Assembly: GCF_900156375.1 (NCBI RefSeq)
Contig: NZ_FTNK01000004.1
Span: 401,976 to 465,975, forward strand
From: Paenibacillus macquariensis
GTDB lineage: Bacteria > Bacillota > Bacilli > Paenibacillales > Paenibacillaceae
Length of the DNA: 64,000 nucleotides
Direction of reading: 5' to 3'
The translations under genes and the position numbers were made by a program. The notes below the pieces were generated by a model. It was not told the origin of the DNA. It searched no databases and saw nothing but the letters and a program-made list of their open reading frames with translations. Below, piece after piece: positions 25,894-34,378 of the stretch; position 1 is the first letter of the stretch, and the number at the start of each line of letters is the position of its first letter.

Positions 25894-27654
25894 ATGATGT
25901 CTATTTTTGCAGTGGAAGGTAATCAATTTGTTCTTGATGGCGAGCCGATTAGAATCATTTCAGGCGCAATCCATTATTTCCGCGTTGTTCCCGAGTATTG
26001 GCAGGATCGTCTGATGAAGTTGAAAGCTTGCGGCTTCAACACGGTAGAAACCTATGTACCGTGGAACTTTCACGAGCCGCACGAAGGGCAGTTCAACTTT
26101 GAAGGCATGGCTGACATCGTCAAGTTTATCGAGATAGCAGGCGAACTGGGACTGCATGTCATCGTTCGCCCGAGTCCGTATATTTGCGCGGAGTGGGAAT
26201 TCGGCGGAATGCCGGCTTGGCTGTTGGCTGATCCCGGTATGAGGTTACGCTGTTTCCACCAGCCTTTCCTAGATAAAATTGATGCCTATTTTGACGTTTT
26301 GTTGCCGAAGCTTGTTCCACTGCTCTGTACGAACGGCGGGCCGATCTTCGCGATGCAAATCGAGAATGAGTACGGAAGCTATGGAAACGACGTGCAATAT
26401 TTAGAATATTTAAAAGAGAGCAAGATCAAACGAGGCATCGACGTGCTGCTGTTCACTTCCGATGGACCAGAAGACTTTATGCTGCAAGGCGGTATGGTAC
26501 CGGGTGTGTTGGAGACTGTCAATTTTGGTTCACGGCCGAAGGAAGCTTTCGATGAGCTTCGCATTTACCAACCTGAAGGCCCGATCATGTGCATGGAGTA
26601 TTGGAACGGCTGGTTCGATCATTGGTTCGGGCAGCATCATATCCGGGATACCGCCGATGTGGCGAAAGTATTCGACGAAATGCTGGCGATGGACGCTTCT
26701 GTCAACTTCTACATGTTCCATGGAGGAACGAACTTTGGTTTCTGGAGCGGAGCAAACGACGACGGTATTAAGTATATGCCGACGATCACAAGCTACGACT
26801 ACGATGTGGCGATCAACGAATCAGGCGATGTGACAGAGAAGTTCTATGCCGTACGCGATGTTGTAGCCAAATACGTCGAACTGGGACCGCTGGAGCTACC
26901 TGAACCGATCAAGAAAAAAGCATACGGCCAAGTGAACATGTCGCAGCATGCTTCGTTGTTCGAATCACTAGATAAGTTGTCTACGCCGGTGCAAAGAACA
27001 TGCCCGGACCCTATGGAGATGTTGGGACAAAACTCCGGCTTCATCTTATACACAACACGAATTTCTGGACCACGTAAAGAAACAGAGCTGAATTTGCAGA
27101 ATGTGCATGATCGTGCGCAGATCTTTGTCAACGGTGAGTTTAAAGGCGTAGTGGAGCGCTGGAATAAAGACGCGAAGCCCATTTCTTTCAGTATCCCATC
27201 TGAAGGTGCACAATTGAGTGTGCTCGTCGAAAATATGGGGAGGATAAACTACGGCCCATACCTGCGGGATATGAAAGGGATTACCGAAGGAATCCGTTTT
27301 GGCGCGCAGTTCCTGTACCATTGGACGATCCATACCCTGCCTTTGGAAGATTTGTCAAAGCTGGAATATGCCTCATCAGAAGCGAAACACGAAGGCCAGC
27401 CAGCATTCTACAAAGGGACGTTCCGAGTGGATGAAACGGCAGATACATTCCTTGAGCTGAAAGGCTGGAACAAAGGTGTGGCGTACATCAACGGGTTTAA
27501 CCTTGGCCGGTATTGGGAAATGGTAGGGCCGCAGAAAACATTGTACATCCCGGGTCCTCTCCTCCGAAAAGGAGAAAACGAGCTTGTGTTGTTCGAGCTG
27601 CATGGTGCCAAAGAGTCGGTCGTCACCCTTGGCGACAGCGCTATTCTCGGGTAG
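25894..27654 (+). CDS. GH35 beta-galactosidase
   Basis: A 586-residue cytoplasmic glycosidase without a signal peptide. The GH35 barrel starts at the N-terminus (LDGEPIRIISGAIHYFR, ETYVPWNFHEP). The acid/base is Glu159 in IENEYGSYG and the nucleophile Glu235 in CMEYWNGWFDHW. C-terminal beta domains follow from about residue 390 (GVAYINGFNLGRYWE is the typical jelly-roll end). It would release terminal beta-galactose from imported oligosaccharides. ATG 25894 follows ACGGAGGG; ATG 25897 is an alternative. It stands alone between a dead kinase and a terminator. Confidence 0.95.
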   Translation: MMSIFAVEGNQFVLDGEPIRIISGAIHYFRVVPEYWQDRLMKLKACGFNTVETYVPWNFHEPHEGQFNFEGMADIVKFIEIAGELGLHVIVRPSPYICAEWEFGGMPAWLLADPGMRLRCFHQPFLDKIDAYFDVLLPKLVPLLCTNGGPIFAMQIENEYGSYGNDVQYLEYLKESKIKRGIDVLLFTSDGPEDFMLQGGMVPGVLETVNFGSRPKEAFDELRIYQPEGPIMCMEYWNGWFDHWFGQHHIRDTADVAKVFDEMLAMDASVNFYMFHGGTNFGFWSGANDDGIKYMPTITSYDYDVAINESGDVTEKFYAVRDVVAKYVELGPLELPEPIKKKAYGQVNMSQHASLFESLDKLSTPVQRTCPDPMEMLGQNSGFILYTTRISGPRKETELNLQNVHDRAQIFVNGEFKGVVERWNKDAKPISFSIPSEGAQLSVLVENMGRINYGPYLRDMKGITEGIRFGAQFLYHWTIHTLPLEDLSKLEYASSEAKHEGQPAFYKGTFRVDETADTFLELKGWNKGVAYINGFNLGRYWEMVGPQKTLYIPGPLLRKGENELVLFELHGAKESVVTLGDSAILG

Positions 27655-27810
27655 GAAGCATTGGGGTGTTAGTGCAGATTGATCATTCCAATGAAGGTAG
27701 GGAGAATACCATGAACCAACTTAAGGCCGTTTAATCGGAGTACGATCAAGAAAATCATCCAGGAAGGGCGGATATTGATTAGCCCTTAAGAATTGAGCAG
27801 CAACAATGGG

Positions 27811-27842
27811 TGGCTCCTGAAATCATCAGGAGCCATCTTTTT
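27811..27842 (+). terminator. Intrinsic terminator
   Basis: TGGCTCCTGA and TCAGGAGCCA form a perfect stem, then TCTTTTTT. A second inverted repeat (CAAAGAAGAT/ATCTTCTTTG, 27901-27948) follows in the leader of the next gene. There is no gene between 27655 and 28041. Confidence 0.9.
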
Positions 27843-28040
27843 TAAAGATAGAGAAAATCGCAGTTCGAATGTGAACCAAGATCGGCTTATAAACATTTAA
27901 CAAAGAAGATCGCCTGTTCTAGTGCGTTATTGAAGGGTATCTTCTTTGTCATATTTTAAGTTAACATTTCTTATTTTTACTGAAGTAATTAGTGATCGGA
28001 CCCGGTAATAAGTGGCATATATATGTATGGAGGGGTATTC

Positions 28041-29807
28041 ATGTTCAGACATAGAGAAATAGGGATTACTAAGCATTTTATCCGGACTTTTGTGTTGATT
28101 ATCATTGTTCCATTCATCTTATTTATCACAATATTTTATAAATATTATTCAACATCATTAATTCAAAGGTCAATGGATCAAGTTGATCAACAGCTGGATA
28201 TAGCATCGGACAATATGAACGCTGAGGTGAAACGGGCTTCACTTACCATTGCTACAATCGCTAATGTGAATGATCATATGATATTAGATGAAGTCTCAGA
28301 GTGGAGCAAAAGCTCGACTTCGGTCGGAAAAATTCAACTTGCTCGTGAGATAGATTCATACTTAAATAGTATCTCGAATTATAGTAATGATATTGTGAGC
28401 GTTATTTTTACTTTAAAGGATGGAGGATATTATTATTTTAAAAATCCTCCTGTTATGTCTGAATCTTCCATTCGTAATCTGCCATGGTATCAAGAGGCAC
28501 TAAGGAGCAGCAATGGAACATTATTCATTGTTGACAGTCTGAACGGTATCACTTCGGATAAACAGGATAAGTTTACCTTTTTACTTCATCCGGAAAGGTC
28601 TTTGGACACAGAGGTGGAGATGATATATTTGACGACTCACGCCTCTATTCCTGATTTCAATCGTTCAAATCCTGAAATTGAACAATTCATTATTGATCGT
28701 AACGGTAATCGAATTATGAATCAGAACAATCATGATAAGGTAGACCCTGAAATTATGGTGGAAGTATCCAAAATGATGCAGAAGCAATCTCGCAATCGTG
28801 ATGATGATTATTCCTTTCTGAAGATCAATGGAGAAAATAAACTTCTTAAGCTTTATTCGTTTGAGAAGACAGATTGGAGAATCGTCAATATTTTGGATGA
28901 GAGTATTGTTACGAGGGGTGCAGATCAATTTTTAAAGTTATCCATCATTTTTATATTTAGCAGTTTTACTTTTTTTATATTATTTATACTTTGGTTTTTT
29001 CGAGGTATACATAGCCCGCTACAGAATCTTATTAAAGCGATGAGAAAGGTGGAAAAAGGTGATTTTCAGATTGAAGTTAAGGCAGATGGAAGAGGTGAGA
29101 TTAAGCGACTGGGCTATACCTTCAATCGCATGGTTTCGCAGATCAGAGATCTGATTGAAGAACGTGATATGAAGGAACGTGCGCGTAGTCAGGCTGAAAT
29201 CGAAGCTTTGCAGTCACAAATTAATCCACACTTCTTATCGAATACTTTAAATTCCGTTCGCGTTATGGCTATGATCGCGAAGACAGACAATATACGTAAA
29301 ATTATCGACAGTCTATCTGCCCTTTTGACTCATGTATTTCGTGAACCCAACTCGTTAGCTCCAATCGGCCAGGAGATCAGAATACTTGAGTCATACGTAC
29401 ATATTATGCAGGTTCGTTATGGAGGCAAGCTAAATATCCAGTTTAATATTGATGATACGCTATTAAATTACAGCATGCCTAAAATGCTTCTTCAACCGAT
29501 TCTTGAGAATGCCATATTTCATGGATTAGATCAACAAAATGTAAACGAACTCATTGAGGTGAATGCGATTCGACATGAGCTTGGAGTATGTTTTACAATC
29601 ACTGATTATGGTAGAGGAGTGACAGGTGAGCAAATTAGAGACATGCTGAAGCAGGGGGGGGGATACCAGAGTGGCAATTTTAGTGGCTTAGGTGTACATA
29701 ATGTTCTAAAACGAATTGAACTTAATTATGGTCATCCGTACGGTTTGAAAATGGATAGCGAGTTAGGTAGAGGCACCACCGTTACGATTCTGCTTCCACT
29801 GTCATGA
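28041..29807 (+). CDS. YesM-type sensor histidine kinase
   Basis: A 588-residue membrane kinase. It has a transmembrane helix near residues 13-35, an extracellular Cache-like sensor to about 290, a second helix near 295-320 and a HAMP domain (KAMRKVEKGDFQIEVKADG). The His-kinase domain shows QSQINPHFLSNTLNSVRVMA (phospho-His) and the ATP lid ending in SELGRGTTVTILLPL. It senses an external sugar or related signal and phosphorylates the adjacent response regulator. ATG 28041 follows GGAGGGG. The gene is complete, but its partner is frameshifted. Confidence 0.92.
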   Translation: MFRHREIGITKHFIRTFVLIIIVPFILFITIFYKYYSTSLIQRSMDQVDQQLDIASDNMNAEVKRASLTIATIANVNDHMILDEVSEWSKSSTSVGKIQLAREIDSYLNSISNYSNDIVSVIFTLKDGGYYYFKNPPVMSESSIRNLPWYQEALRSSNGTLFIVDSLNGITSDKQDKFTFLLHPERSLDTEVEMIYLTTHASIPDFNRSNPEIEQFIIDRNGNRIMNQNNHDKVDPEIMVEVSKMMQKQSRNRDDDYSFLKINGENKLLKLYSFEKTDWRIVNILDESIVTRGADQFLKLSIIFIFSSFTFFILFILWFFRGIHSPLQNLIKAMRKVEKGDFQIEVKADGRGEIKRLGYTFNRMVSQIRDLIEERDMKERARSQAEIEALQSQINPHFLSNTLNSVRVMAMIAKTDNIRKIIDSLSALLTHVFREPNSLAPIGQEIRILESYVHIMQVRYGGKLNIQFNIDDTLLNYSMPKMLLQPILENAIFHGLDQQNVNELIEVNAIRHELGVCFTITDYGRGVTGEQIRDMLKQGGGYQSGNFSGLGVHNVLKRIELNYGHPYGLKMDSELGRGTTVTILLPLS

Positions 29808-29838
29808 ACATGTATATTTCATTGAAAGGACGAGCCAT

Positions 29839-31454
29839 ATGATGAATGTAATGATAGTTGAAGATGAGACGATTATGAGATTGGCATTAACTACTTTGAT
29901 TGACTGGGGATCTAATGGGTTTCGAATTGTATATGAAGCAAGTAATGGTTATCAAGCATTGCAGTATATCAAGGAGAATCGTGATATTGACATTGTGATT
30001 ACAGATTTGAAAATGCCTGTGATGGATGGCTTAGAACTTATTGATGAGCTTAATCAGTTGGATGGCATTTCACCACATGTTGTCATTTTAAGTGCGTACG
30101 ATGATTTTGGATTTGTACGGAAAGCATTTAAGAAGGGGGTAAATGACTATATTCTTAAATCGGAGATGGATCCGAATGTTGTACTCGATCTCATGTGTAG
30201 GATCAAGCATGACTGTGAGGTTGAACAGACAATGTCAAAACAGTCGAGAGAAATCTTTAATGGCGAACGGATACGCTTGAAACAGCAAACCATTCGGGAA
30301 TGGCTTGAAATTGGCGTGAATCCTCAGTTGGAGCCTTCTAATCTGGAGGATTTGAATATGAGGTTTGAATGGACCAACATTACAGTCTCAGTGATTCGAG
30401 TAGAAGGCTTGGCTGAGGTACAGGAGCGGTATGGTTCGTCTATTGGGAAGTTTGTAAGTTCCGTATTAAAGTCTATTGATCAGGTGCTAACCGAAGTAGG
30501 AACAGGTGAAGTAATCAGCTGTAATCCGTATGAATACGTGGTGCTCTTATCGTTTCGAACGAGTAGTTTAATTTATGTGCGACAGAGTATTTCGCAGATT
30601 CTGGATCAAATCATTTTTGTACTGAGGGAATACACCAATCTTCAAGTCACGATAGGAGTAAGTGAACTGTGTGAAGAGTTAAGGCAAATCCCGGAGTTTT
30701 ATCTTCAAGCTCGAAAAAATGCCGATTTGCGCTTTGTTATTAATAAGCATAGGATCATTTACCCTGAGGATGCTAGACATTTCTTGAAGCAGTCGGGAGA
30801 GACCTTGATCGGGAAAGAGCAAACCTTGCTGGATGCATTGAAGGAGGGGAAAGAGCAATCGGTGCTGCAAGAACTAGACAAAATGTTTACACTGATAAAG
30901 CGTTCTGCCTCCATGGGAAATGAGGTACTGCGTGCCCGATATATGGAACTCTTAATGATATTAGTGAAGTTCATGTATGATAACGGTTTTGTAAATAGCC
31001 AAGAAATTAAAAGGATAGAGGACGTATACCAAATGGCTTGGCAGATTGACTCCGCCGAACGTTTGCAAACCAGGATTCAAACTTGGTTCTACAGCTTCTT
31101 CAAGAGATAGATAAGCAGGCGGGTCAGATGAATCGGGTTGTGGCAATTGCACAAGAGTTTATTATGGAGCATTATAATGAAGATAGTACACTTGGAAAAG
31201 TAAGTGGAATCGTGCATTTAAGTGAAGGTTATTTCAGCACATTGTTCTCAAATGCGGTAGGTGAGACTTTCAAAGAATTTGTTACAAAAGTACGCATGAA
31301 AAAGGCCATGGAAAGCATGAAGAAGGAGCCTTATCTAAAGATATATGAAATCGCAGAGCGTACAGGATATGCTAGTACGGAGCACTTTAGCCGGGTTTTT
31401 AAGAAGGCGACTGGAGTGAGTCCAAATCAGTTCATGAGATCGGTTTCTAAATAG
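29839..31454 (+). pseudogene. YesN-type AraC response regulator split by a frameshift
   Basis: The first frame (29839-31110, 423 residues) carries the CheY-like receiver (MIVEDETIMR, phospho-Asp in VITDLKMPVMDG, Lys in YILKSEM) and the long YesN linker. It then stops at RIQTWFYSFFKR. The DNA-binding part continues in another frame from about 31105 to 31454 (EIDKQAGQMNRVVAIAQEFI, LSEGYFSTLFSNAVGETFKE, IAERTGYASTEHFSRVFKKA). Restoring one C in TTCTTCAAG would join them. As written, the product lacks its HTH domain. It may be a true mutation, a programmed shift or an assembly error. Confidence 0.88.
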
Positions 31455-31569
31455 CCTAAAACTATATCATGATTTCGAATGTTGTATCATTCTGACCTCT
31501 TATCGGAAGGGCTACGATATAAGCTGCAGATGAGTAATAACCTGCATCAAAAAAGAATAGGGGAAAATG
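31405..31569 (+). repeat. 165-bp direct repeat, copy 2 (parent copy)
   Basis: The end of the response-regulator gene and its downstream region. Copy 1 is at 24320-24486. Confidence 0.9.
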
Positions 31570-31679
31570 TTAATAAATAGAGTTTGTAATCTTTCCTAAT
31601 CTTTCCACGAATTTATACTTCATCAGGGGAATGGGACTGCGCCCCGACACTACATATTCAACAAGTGACTTACTTCATC

Positions 31680-32040
31680 TAAAAGACAAAAAGCAATGGT
31701 ACTTGCATTGTTTGTAGGCGGTTTCACTTCGTTCAACTCAAAGGAGGTGATGCTGATCGATGGCAATTGCCGAAAACGCAGGCAACTGTTGAGCAGAACA
31801 AAACTTTAAAATTACCGCACAGGCTATGCCTTCAGATGCTCAACTTAAAACTGTAACCTGGTCTTCCGGTAATGTGCTGTTGCGACGGTAAACGGTAATG
31901 GGCTTATAACAGGTAATGGGCTTATAACAGGTAAAGCTCCGGGCACAGTCATTATTACCGCTGCAACGGGTGACGGAAAAGTGACTGCTACATGTACGGG
32001 TACGGTTCAAGCGCCAATACCGATTGCGAAGGGGTGAACA
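31680..32040 (+). pseudogene. Secreted BIG2 (Ig-like) protein remnant with an 18-bp tandem repeat
   Basis: A signal-peptide-like stretch (AMVLALFVGGFTSFNS) at about 31691-31740 is followed in another frame by a bacterial Ig-like group 2 domain: LKITAQAMPSDAQLKTVTWS, then after a one-base loss AVATVNGNGLITG and KAPGTVIITAATGDGKVTAT. GGTAATGGGCTTATAACA occurs twice in tandem (31894-31911, 31912-31929), duplicating six codons. No intact frame covers the whole. The neighbouring stretches 31570-31679 and 32041-32194 hold nothing else I can name. Confidence 0.7.
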
Positions 32041-32194
32041 ATCCGAATCAGGTCGCGTTTATGTATATCTAAATCCAATGACGGATACAGCAGGCACAAC
32101 AGTTTCAACAAAAGAAGAATGATCGTCGGAAAGAAATGCACCAAGACGATTCGAAAGAATAGTACTCAACTCAATATGACAAATTGAAATTGTG

Positions 32195-32232
32195 AAAGCC
32201 TACTCGAGAACGCTGACTCGTGTAGGTTTTTT
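32195..32232 (+). terminator. Intrinsic terminator
   Basis: AAGCCTACTCGAG pairs with CTCG(t)GTAGG(TT), then six T residues. Confidence 0.7.
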
Positions 32233-32248
32233 GCATTCAGCAAACATG

Positions 32249-32308
32249 TTGACAGGACAAGTTTTAGTAAAATATAGTAATTTTATATTAAATTTACACG
32301 AGTAAATT
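32249..32308 (+). promoter_or_regulatory. Promoter and candidate LacI operator of the PhyH-glycosidase locus
   Basis: TTGACA at 32249-32254 and TATAGT at 32273-32278 are 18 bases apart. Just downstream, AATTTAC-ACGA-GTAAATT at 32291-32308 is a perfect 7-4-7 inverted repeat with a central CG, the form bound by LacI-family repressors. The LacI gene is second in the locus, so autoregulation is plausible. Confidence 0.55.
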
Positions 32309-32336
32309 ATATTCATTTCTTTAGGAGGTATGCAAA

Positions 32337-33179
32337 TTGACAACGATTCAAACAGTGCACTCGGAATTGATCCAGAAGTTTAATGATGAGGGTTACCTAT
32401 TGCTGAAGGGTGTATTGAGTGAAGACAGGGTAAGGCGATTAAATGCTGTTGTCGATGGAATTGTAGACGAAGAACCTGAATCACTTTCTTACAATGTGTA
32501 TAACAGTGTAGAACGACATGAAGAAATTGCCTCTCTAATCGATGAACCTACGGTGCTACCCCTAATCGTTCAATTACTAGGTTATAACATTCAATTGCAT
32601 ATCTCTCATCTTACCGTTCGGAAGCCTAATCCGGGGGATGTACAGACAGCGACGAATAGCTTCATCAACTGGCATCAGGATGGACCGCATCCGCAGTTTC
32701 CAAGCATCGGAGGACTTACATCGACGTACTATATTAAAGTGTGTTATATCCTGAGCGATATGTCCGAACCGAACCGCGGTAATACGAAGATTATTCCAGG
32801 ATCGCATAACCGTGTGTACCGACCGGATTCGGACAATGTAAGAGAACAGCTAACGGATGAAATTCAGATTTGTGGAGATCCAGGCGATGTATTTATTTTC
32901 TCACAGAATTTGTGGCATTCAGGTGCACCTAACCATTCAGCACTAACTCGACGTCAATTATTTCTTGGGTATAGTCCTATTTGGATGCGTCCCATTGATT
33001 ATAAGATTCCTTCAGAACGACTGCTGAAGGATGCGAGTCCTATTCGTAAGCAACTATTAGGTATCATTAGTGATAATCCGTTCAACTATTATGTGCCTGA
33101 CGATTCTATGGTTCCAGTGAAAGAATGGTTACAGAAGAACAAGTCAATGGTCTGGAATGATGGAATAATAAATAGCTAA
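32337..33179 (+). CDS. Phytanoyl-CoA dioxygenase-family (PhyH) protein
   Basis: A 280-residue Fe(II)/2-oxoglutarate-dependent oxygenase. The iron triad is visible: His113 and Asp115 in NWHQDGPHP, and the distal His194 in LWHSGAPNHS. Arg in RRQLFLGYSP is placed to bind 2-oxoglutarate. The start is TTG 32337, eight bases after AGGAGG; an out-of-frame ATG lies inside the spacer. It precedes a LacI regulator and a sugar-import/glycosidase cluster. PhyH-type proteins are common in such loci, and a role in hydroxylating or oxidatively opening an unusual sugar or substituent is possible but unproven. Confidence 0.88.
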   Translation: MTTIQTVHSELIQKFNDEGYLLLKGVLSEDRVRRLNAVVDGIVDEEPESLSYNVYNSVERHEEIASLIDEPTVLPLIVQLLGYNIQLHISHLTVRKPNPGDVQTATNSFINWHQDGPHPQFPSIGGLTSTYYIKVCYILSDMSEPNRGNTKIIPGSHNRVYRPDSDNVREQLTDEIQICGDPGDVFIFSQNLWHSGAPNHSALTRRQLFLGYSPIWMRPIDYKIPSERLLKDASPIRKQLLGIISDNPFNYYVPDDSMVPVKEWLQKNKSMVWNDGIINS

Positions 33180-33215
33180 TTCCTTGTAATGGATGAACGG
33201 AGGAAGTTCATTATC

Positions 33216-34235
33216 ATGGTGACAAGACAAGAAGTAGCAGATCGCGCCGGTGTGTCCGTTGCCGTGGTCTCGTATGTGTTAAATAATCGCAAAATCGTGA
33301 AGGAAGAAACCAAGCTCAGAGTACAAGAAGCCATTCGAGAACTTGGATATCGTCCGAATCAGATAGCACGTAGCTTGAAGACTAAGAAGACACAGCAAAT
33401 TGCTGTGCTAATTCATTATATCGGGAATCCATTCGAGGCAGGTCTGTTACTCCACATCGAAACAACTGCCAAGCTACATGGATATTTCGTATTTGTGCAG
33501 ACGTACGAGTCGGATCGAGAAGAAGATTTGCGAGCCTTGTTGATGGGGCGGGTAGATGGGGTTCTCCTACTGGGTCAATCTTTTAGCCAAGAAACATTCG
33601 AATATTTCAGTGCCCTTGAAGTACCCATCGTATCCGTTATGCAGCCTTCTGATTGGGATGGAGGGAAAAGGAACAACACTCCTTATGTTGACATTGAATG
33701 GCTACCCAATATGAGTAGCCTTCTTTCTCATTTGCGTCAGCAGGGACATGAAAAGATCGCCTTTATGACTGTCGGCGGTAATAACCTTCACTATGCCGTT
33801 CGATATCACGCTTTTTGCGAAGGGATGCGGCTTGAATGTCTAGATTTAAATGGTTCTGCATCGAGAATACTTGATGGCTCGGGTCGATTTGAACAGGCTC
33901 GAGCGGTGCTCGGTCGTTTACTTGATGATGTAGTGGGAGCACATCTAGACTTCACGGCAATCGTGTGCGCGAATGATTTGATGGCTGCAGGATGTTTAGC
34001 TGCATGTCATGAACGAGGAATCCGTGTACCTCATGATTTGGCCATTGCGGGCTGCGAGAATATTCTAATGTCTTCGCAACTATCTCCAGCAATAACAGCG
34101 ATCGACTATCCCCGTCAGTTAGCAGGAGAAGCCGCGATGAATATGTTGTTTGACCGAATGAATGGGTTCAAGACAGATCCGATTCTACTTTCTGGTAGCC
34201 TAATCGTCAGGGGATCAACCTCATCTGATGAATGA
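33216..34235 (+). CDS. LacI-family transcriptional repressor
   Basis: A 339-residue LacI/GalR regulator. The N-terminal HTH reads TRQEVADRAGVSVAVVSYVL and the hinge RPNQIARSLKTKKT. A periplasmic-binding-like effector domain follows (IAVLIHYIGNPFEAGLLLHI, AIVCANDLMAAGCLAACHER, AIDYPRQLAGEAAMNMLFDR). ATG 33216 has GGAGGAAG upstream. It lies between PhyH and the Cache-AraC regulator, so this locus has two regulators of different types. The palindrome at 32291 is its probable operator. Confidence 0.92.
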   Translation: MVTRQEVADRAGVSVAVVSYVLNNRKIVKEETKLRVQEAIRELGYRPNQIARSLKTKKTQQIAVLIHYIGNPFEAGLLLHIETTAKLHGYFVFVQTYESDREEDLRALLMGRVDGVLLLGQSFSQETFEYFSALEVPIVSVMQPSDWDGGKRNNTPYVDIEWLPNMSSLLSHLRQQGHEKIAFMTVGGNNLHYAVRYHAFCEGMRLECLDLNGSASRILDGSGRFEQARAVLGRLLDDVVGAHLDFTAIVCANDLMAAGCLAACHERGIRVPHDLAIAGCENILMSSQLSPAITAIDYPRQLAGEAAMNMLFDRMNGFKTDPILLSGSLIVRGSTSSDE

Positions 34236-34378
34236 AAAGGGAATACAAGCATATCATCTAAATAAGATGGTTGATGATTATTCCACTTTGAAGGTGGAAC
34301 ACATTTAGGGTGATTATGATCTTGGGTAGGAACTATTCTTCTTATTTGCAAGAGGACACATTCGGAGGGATAACACGT

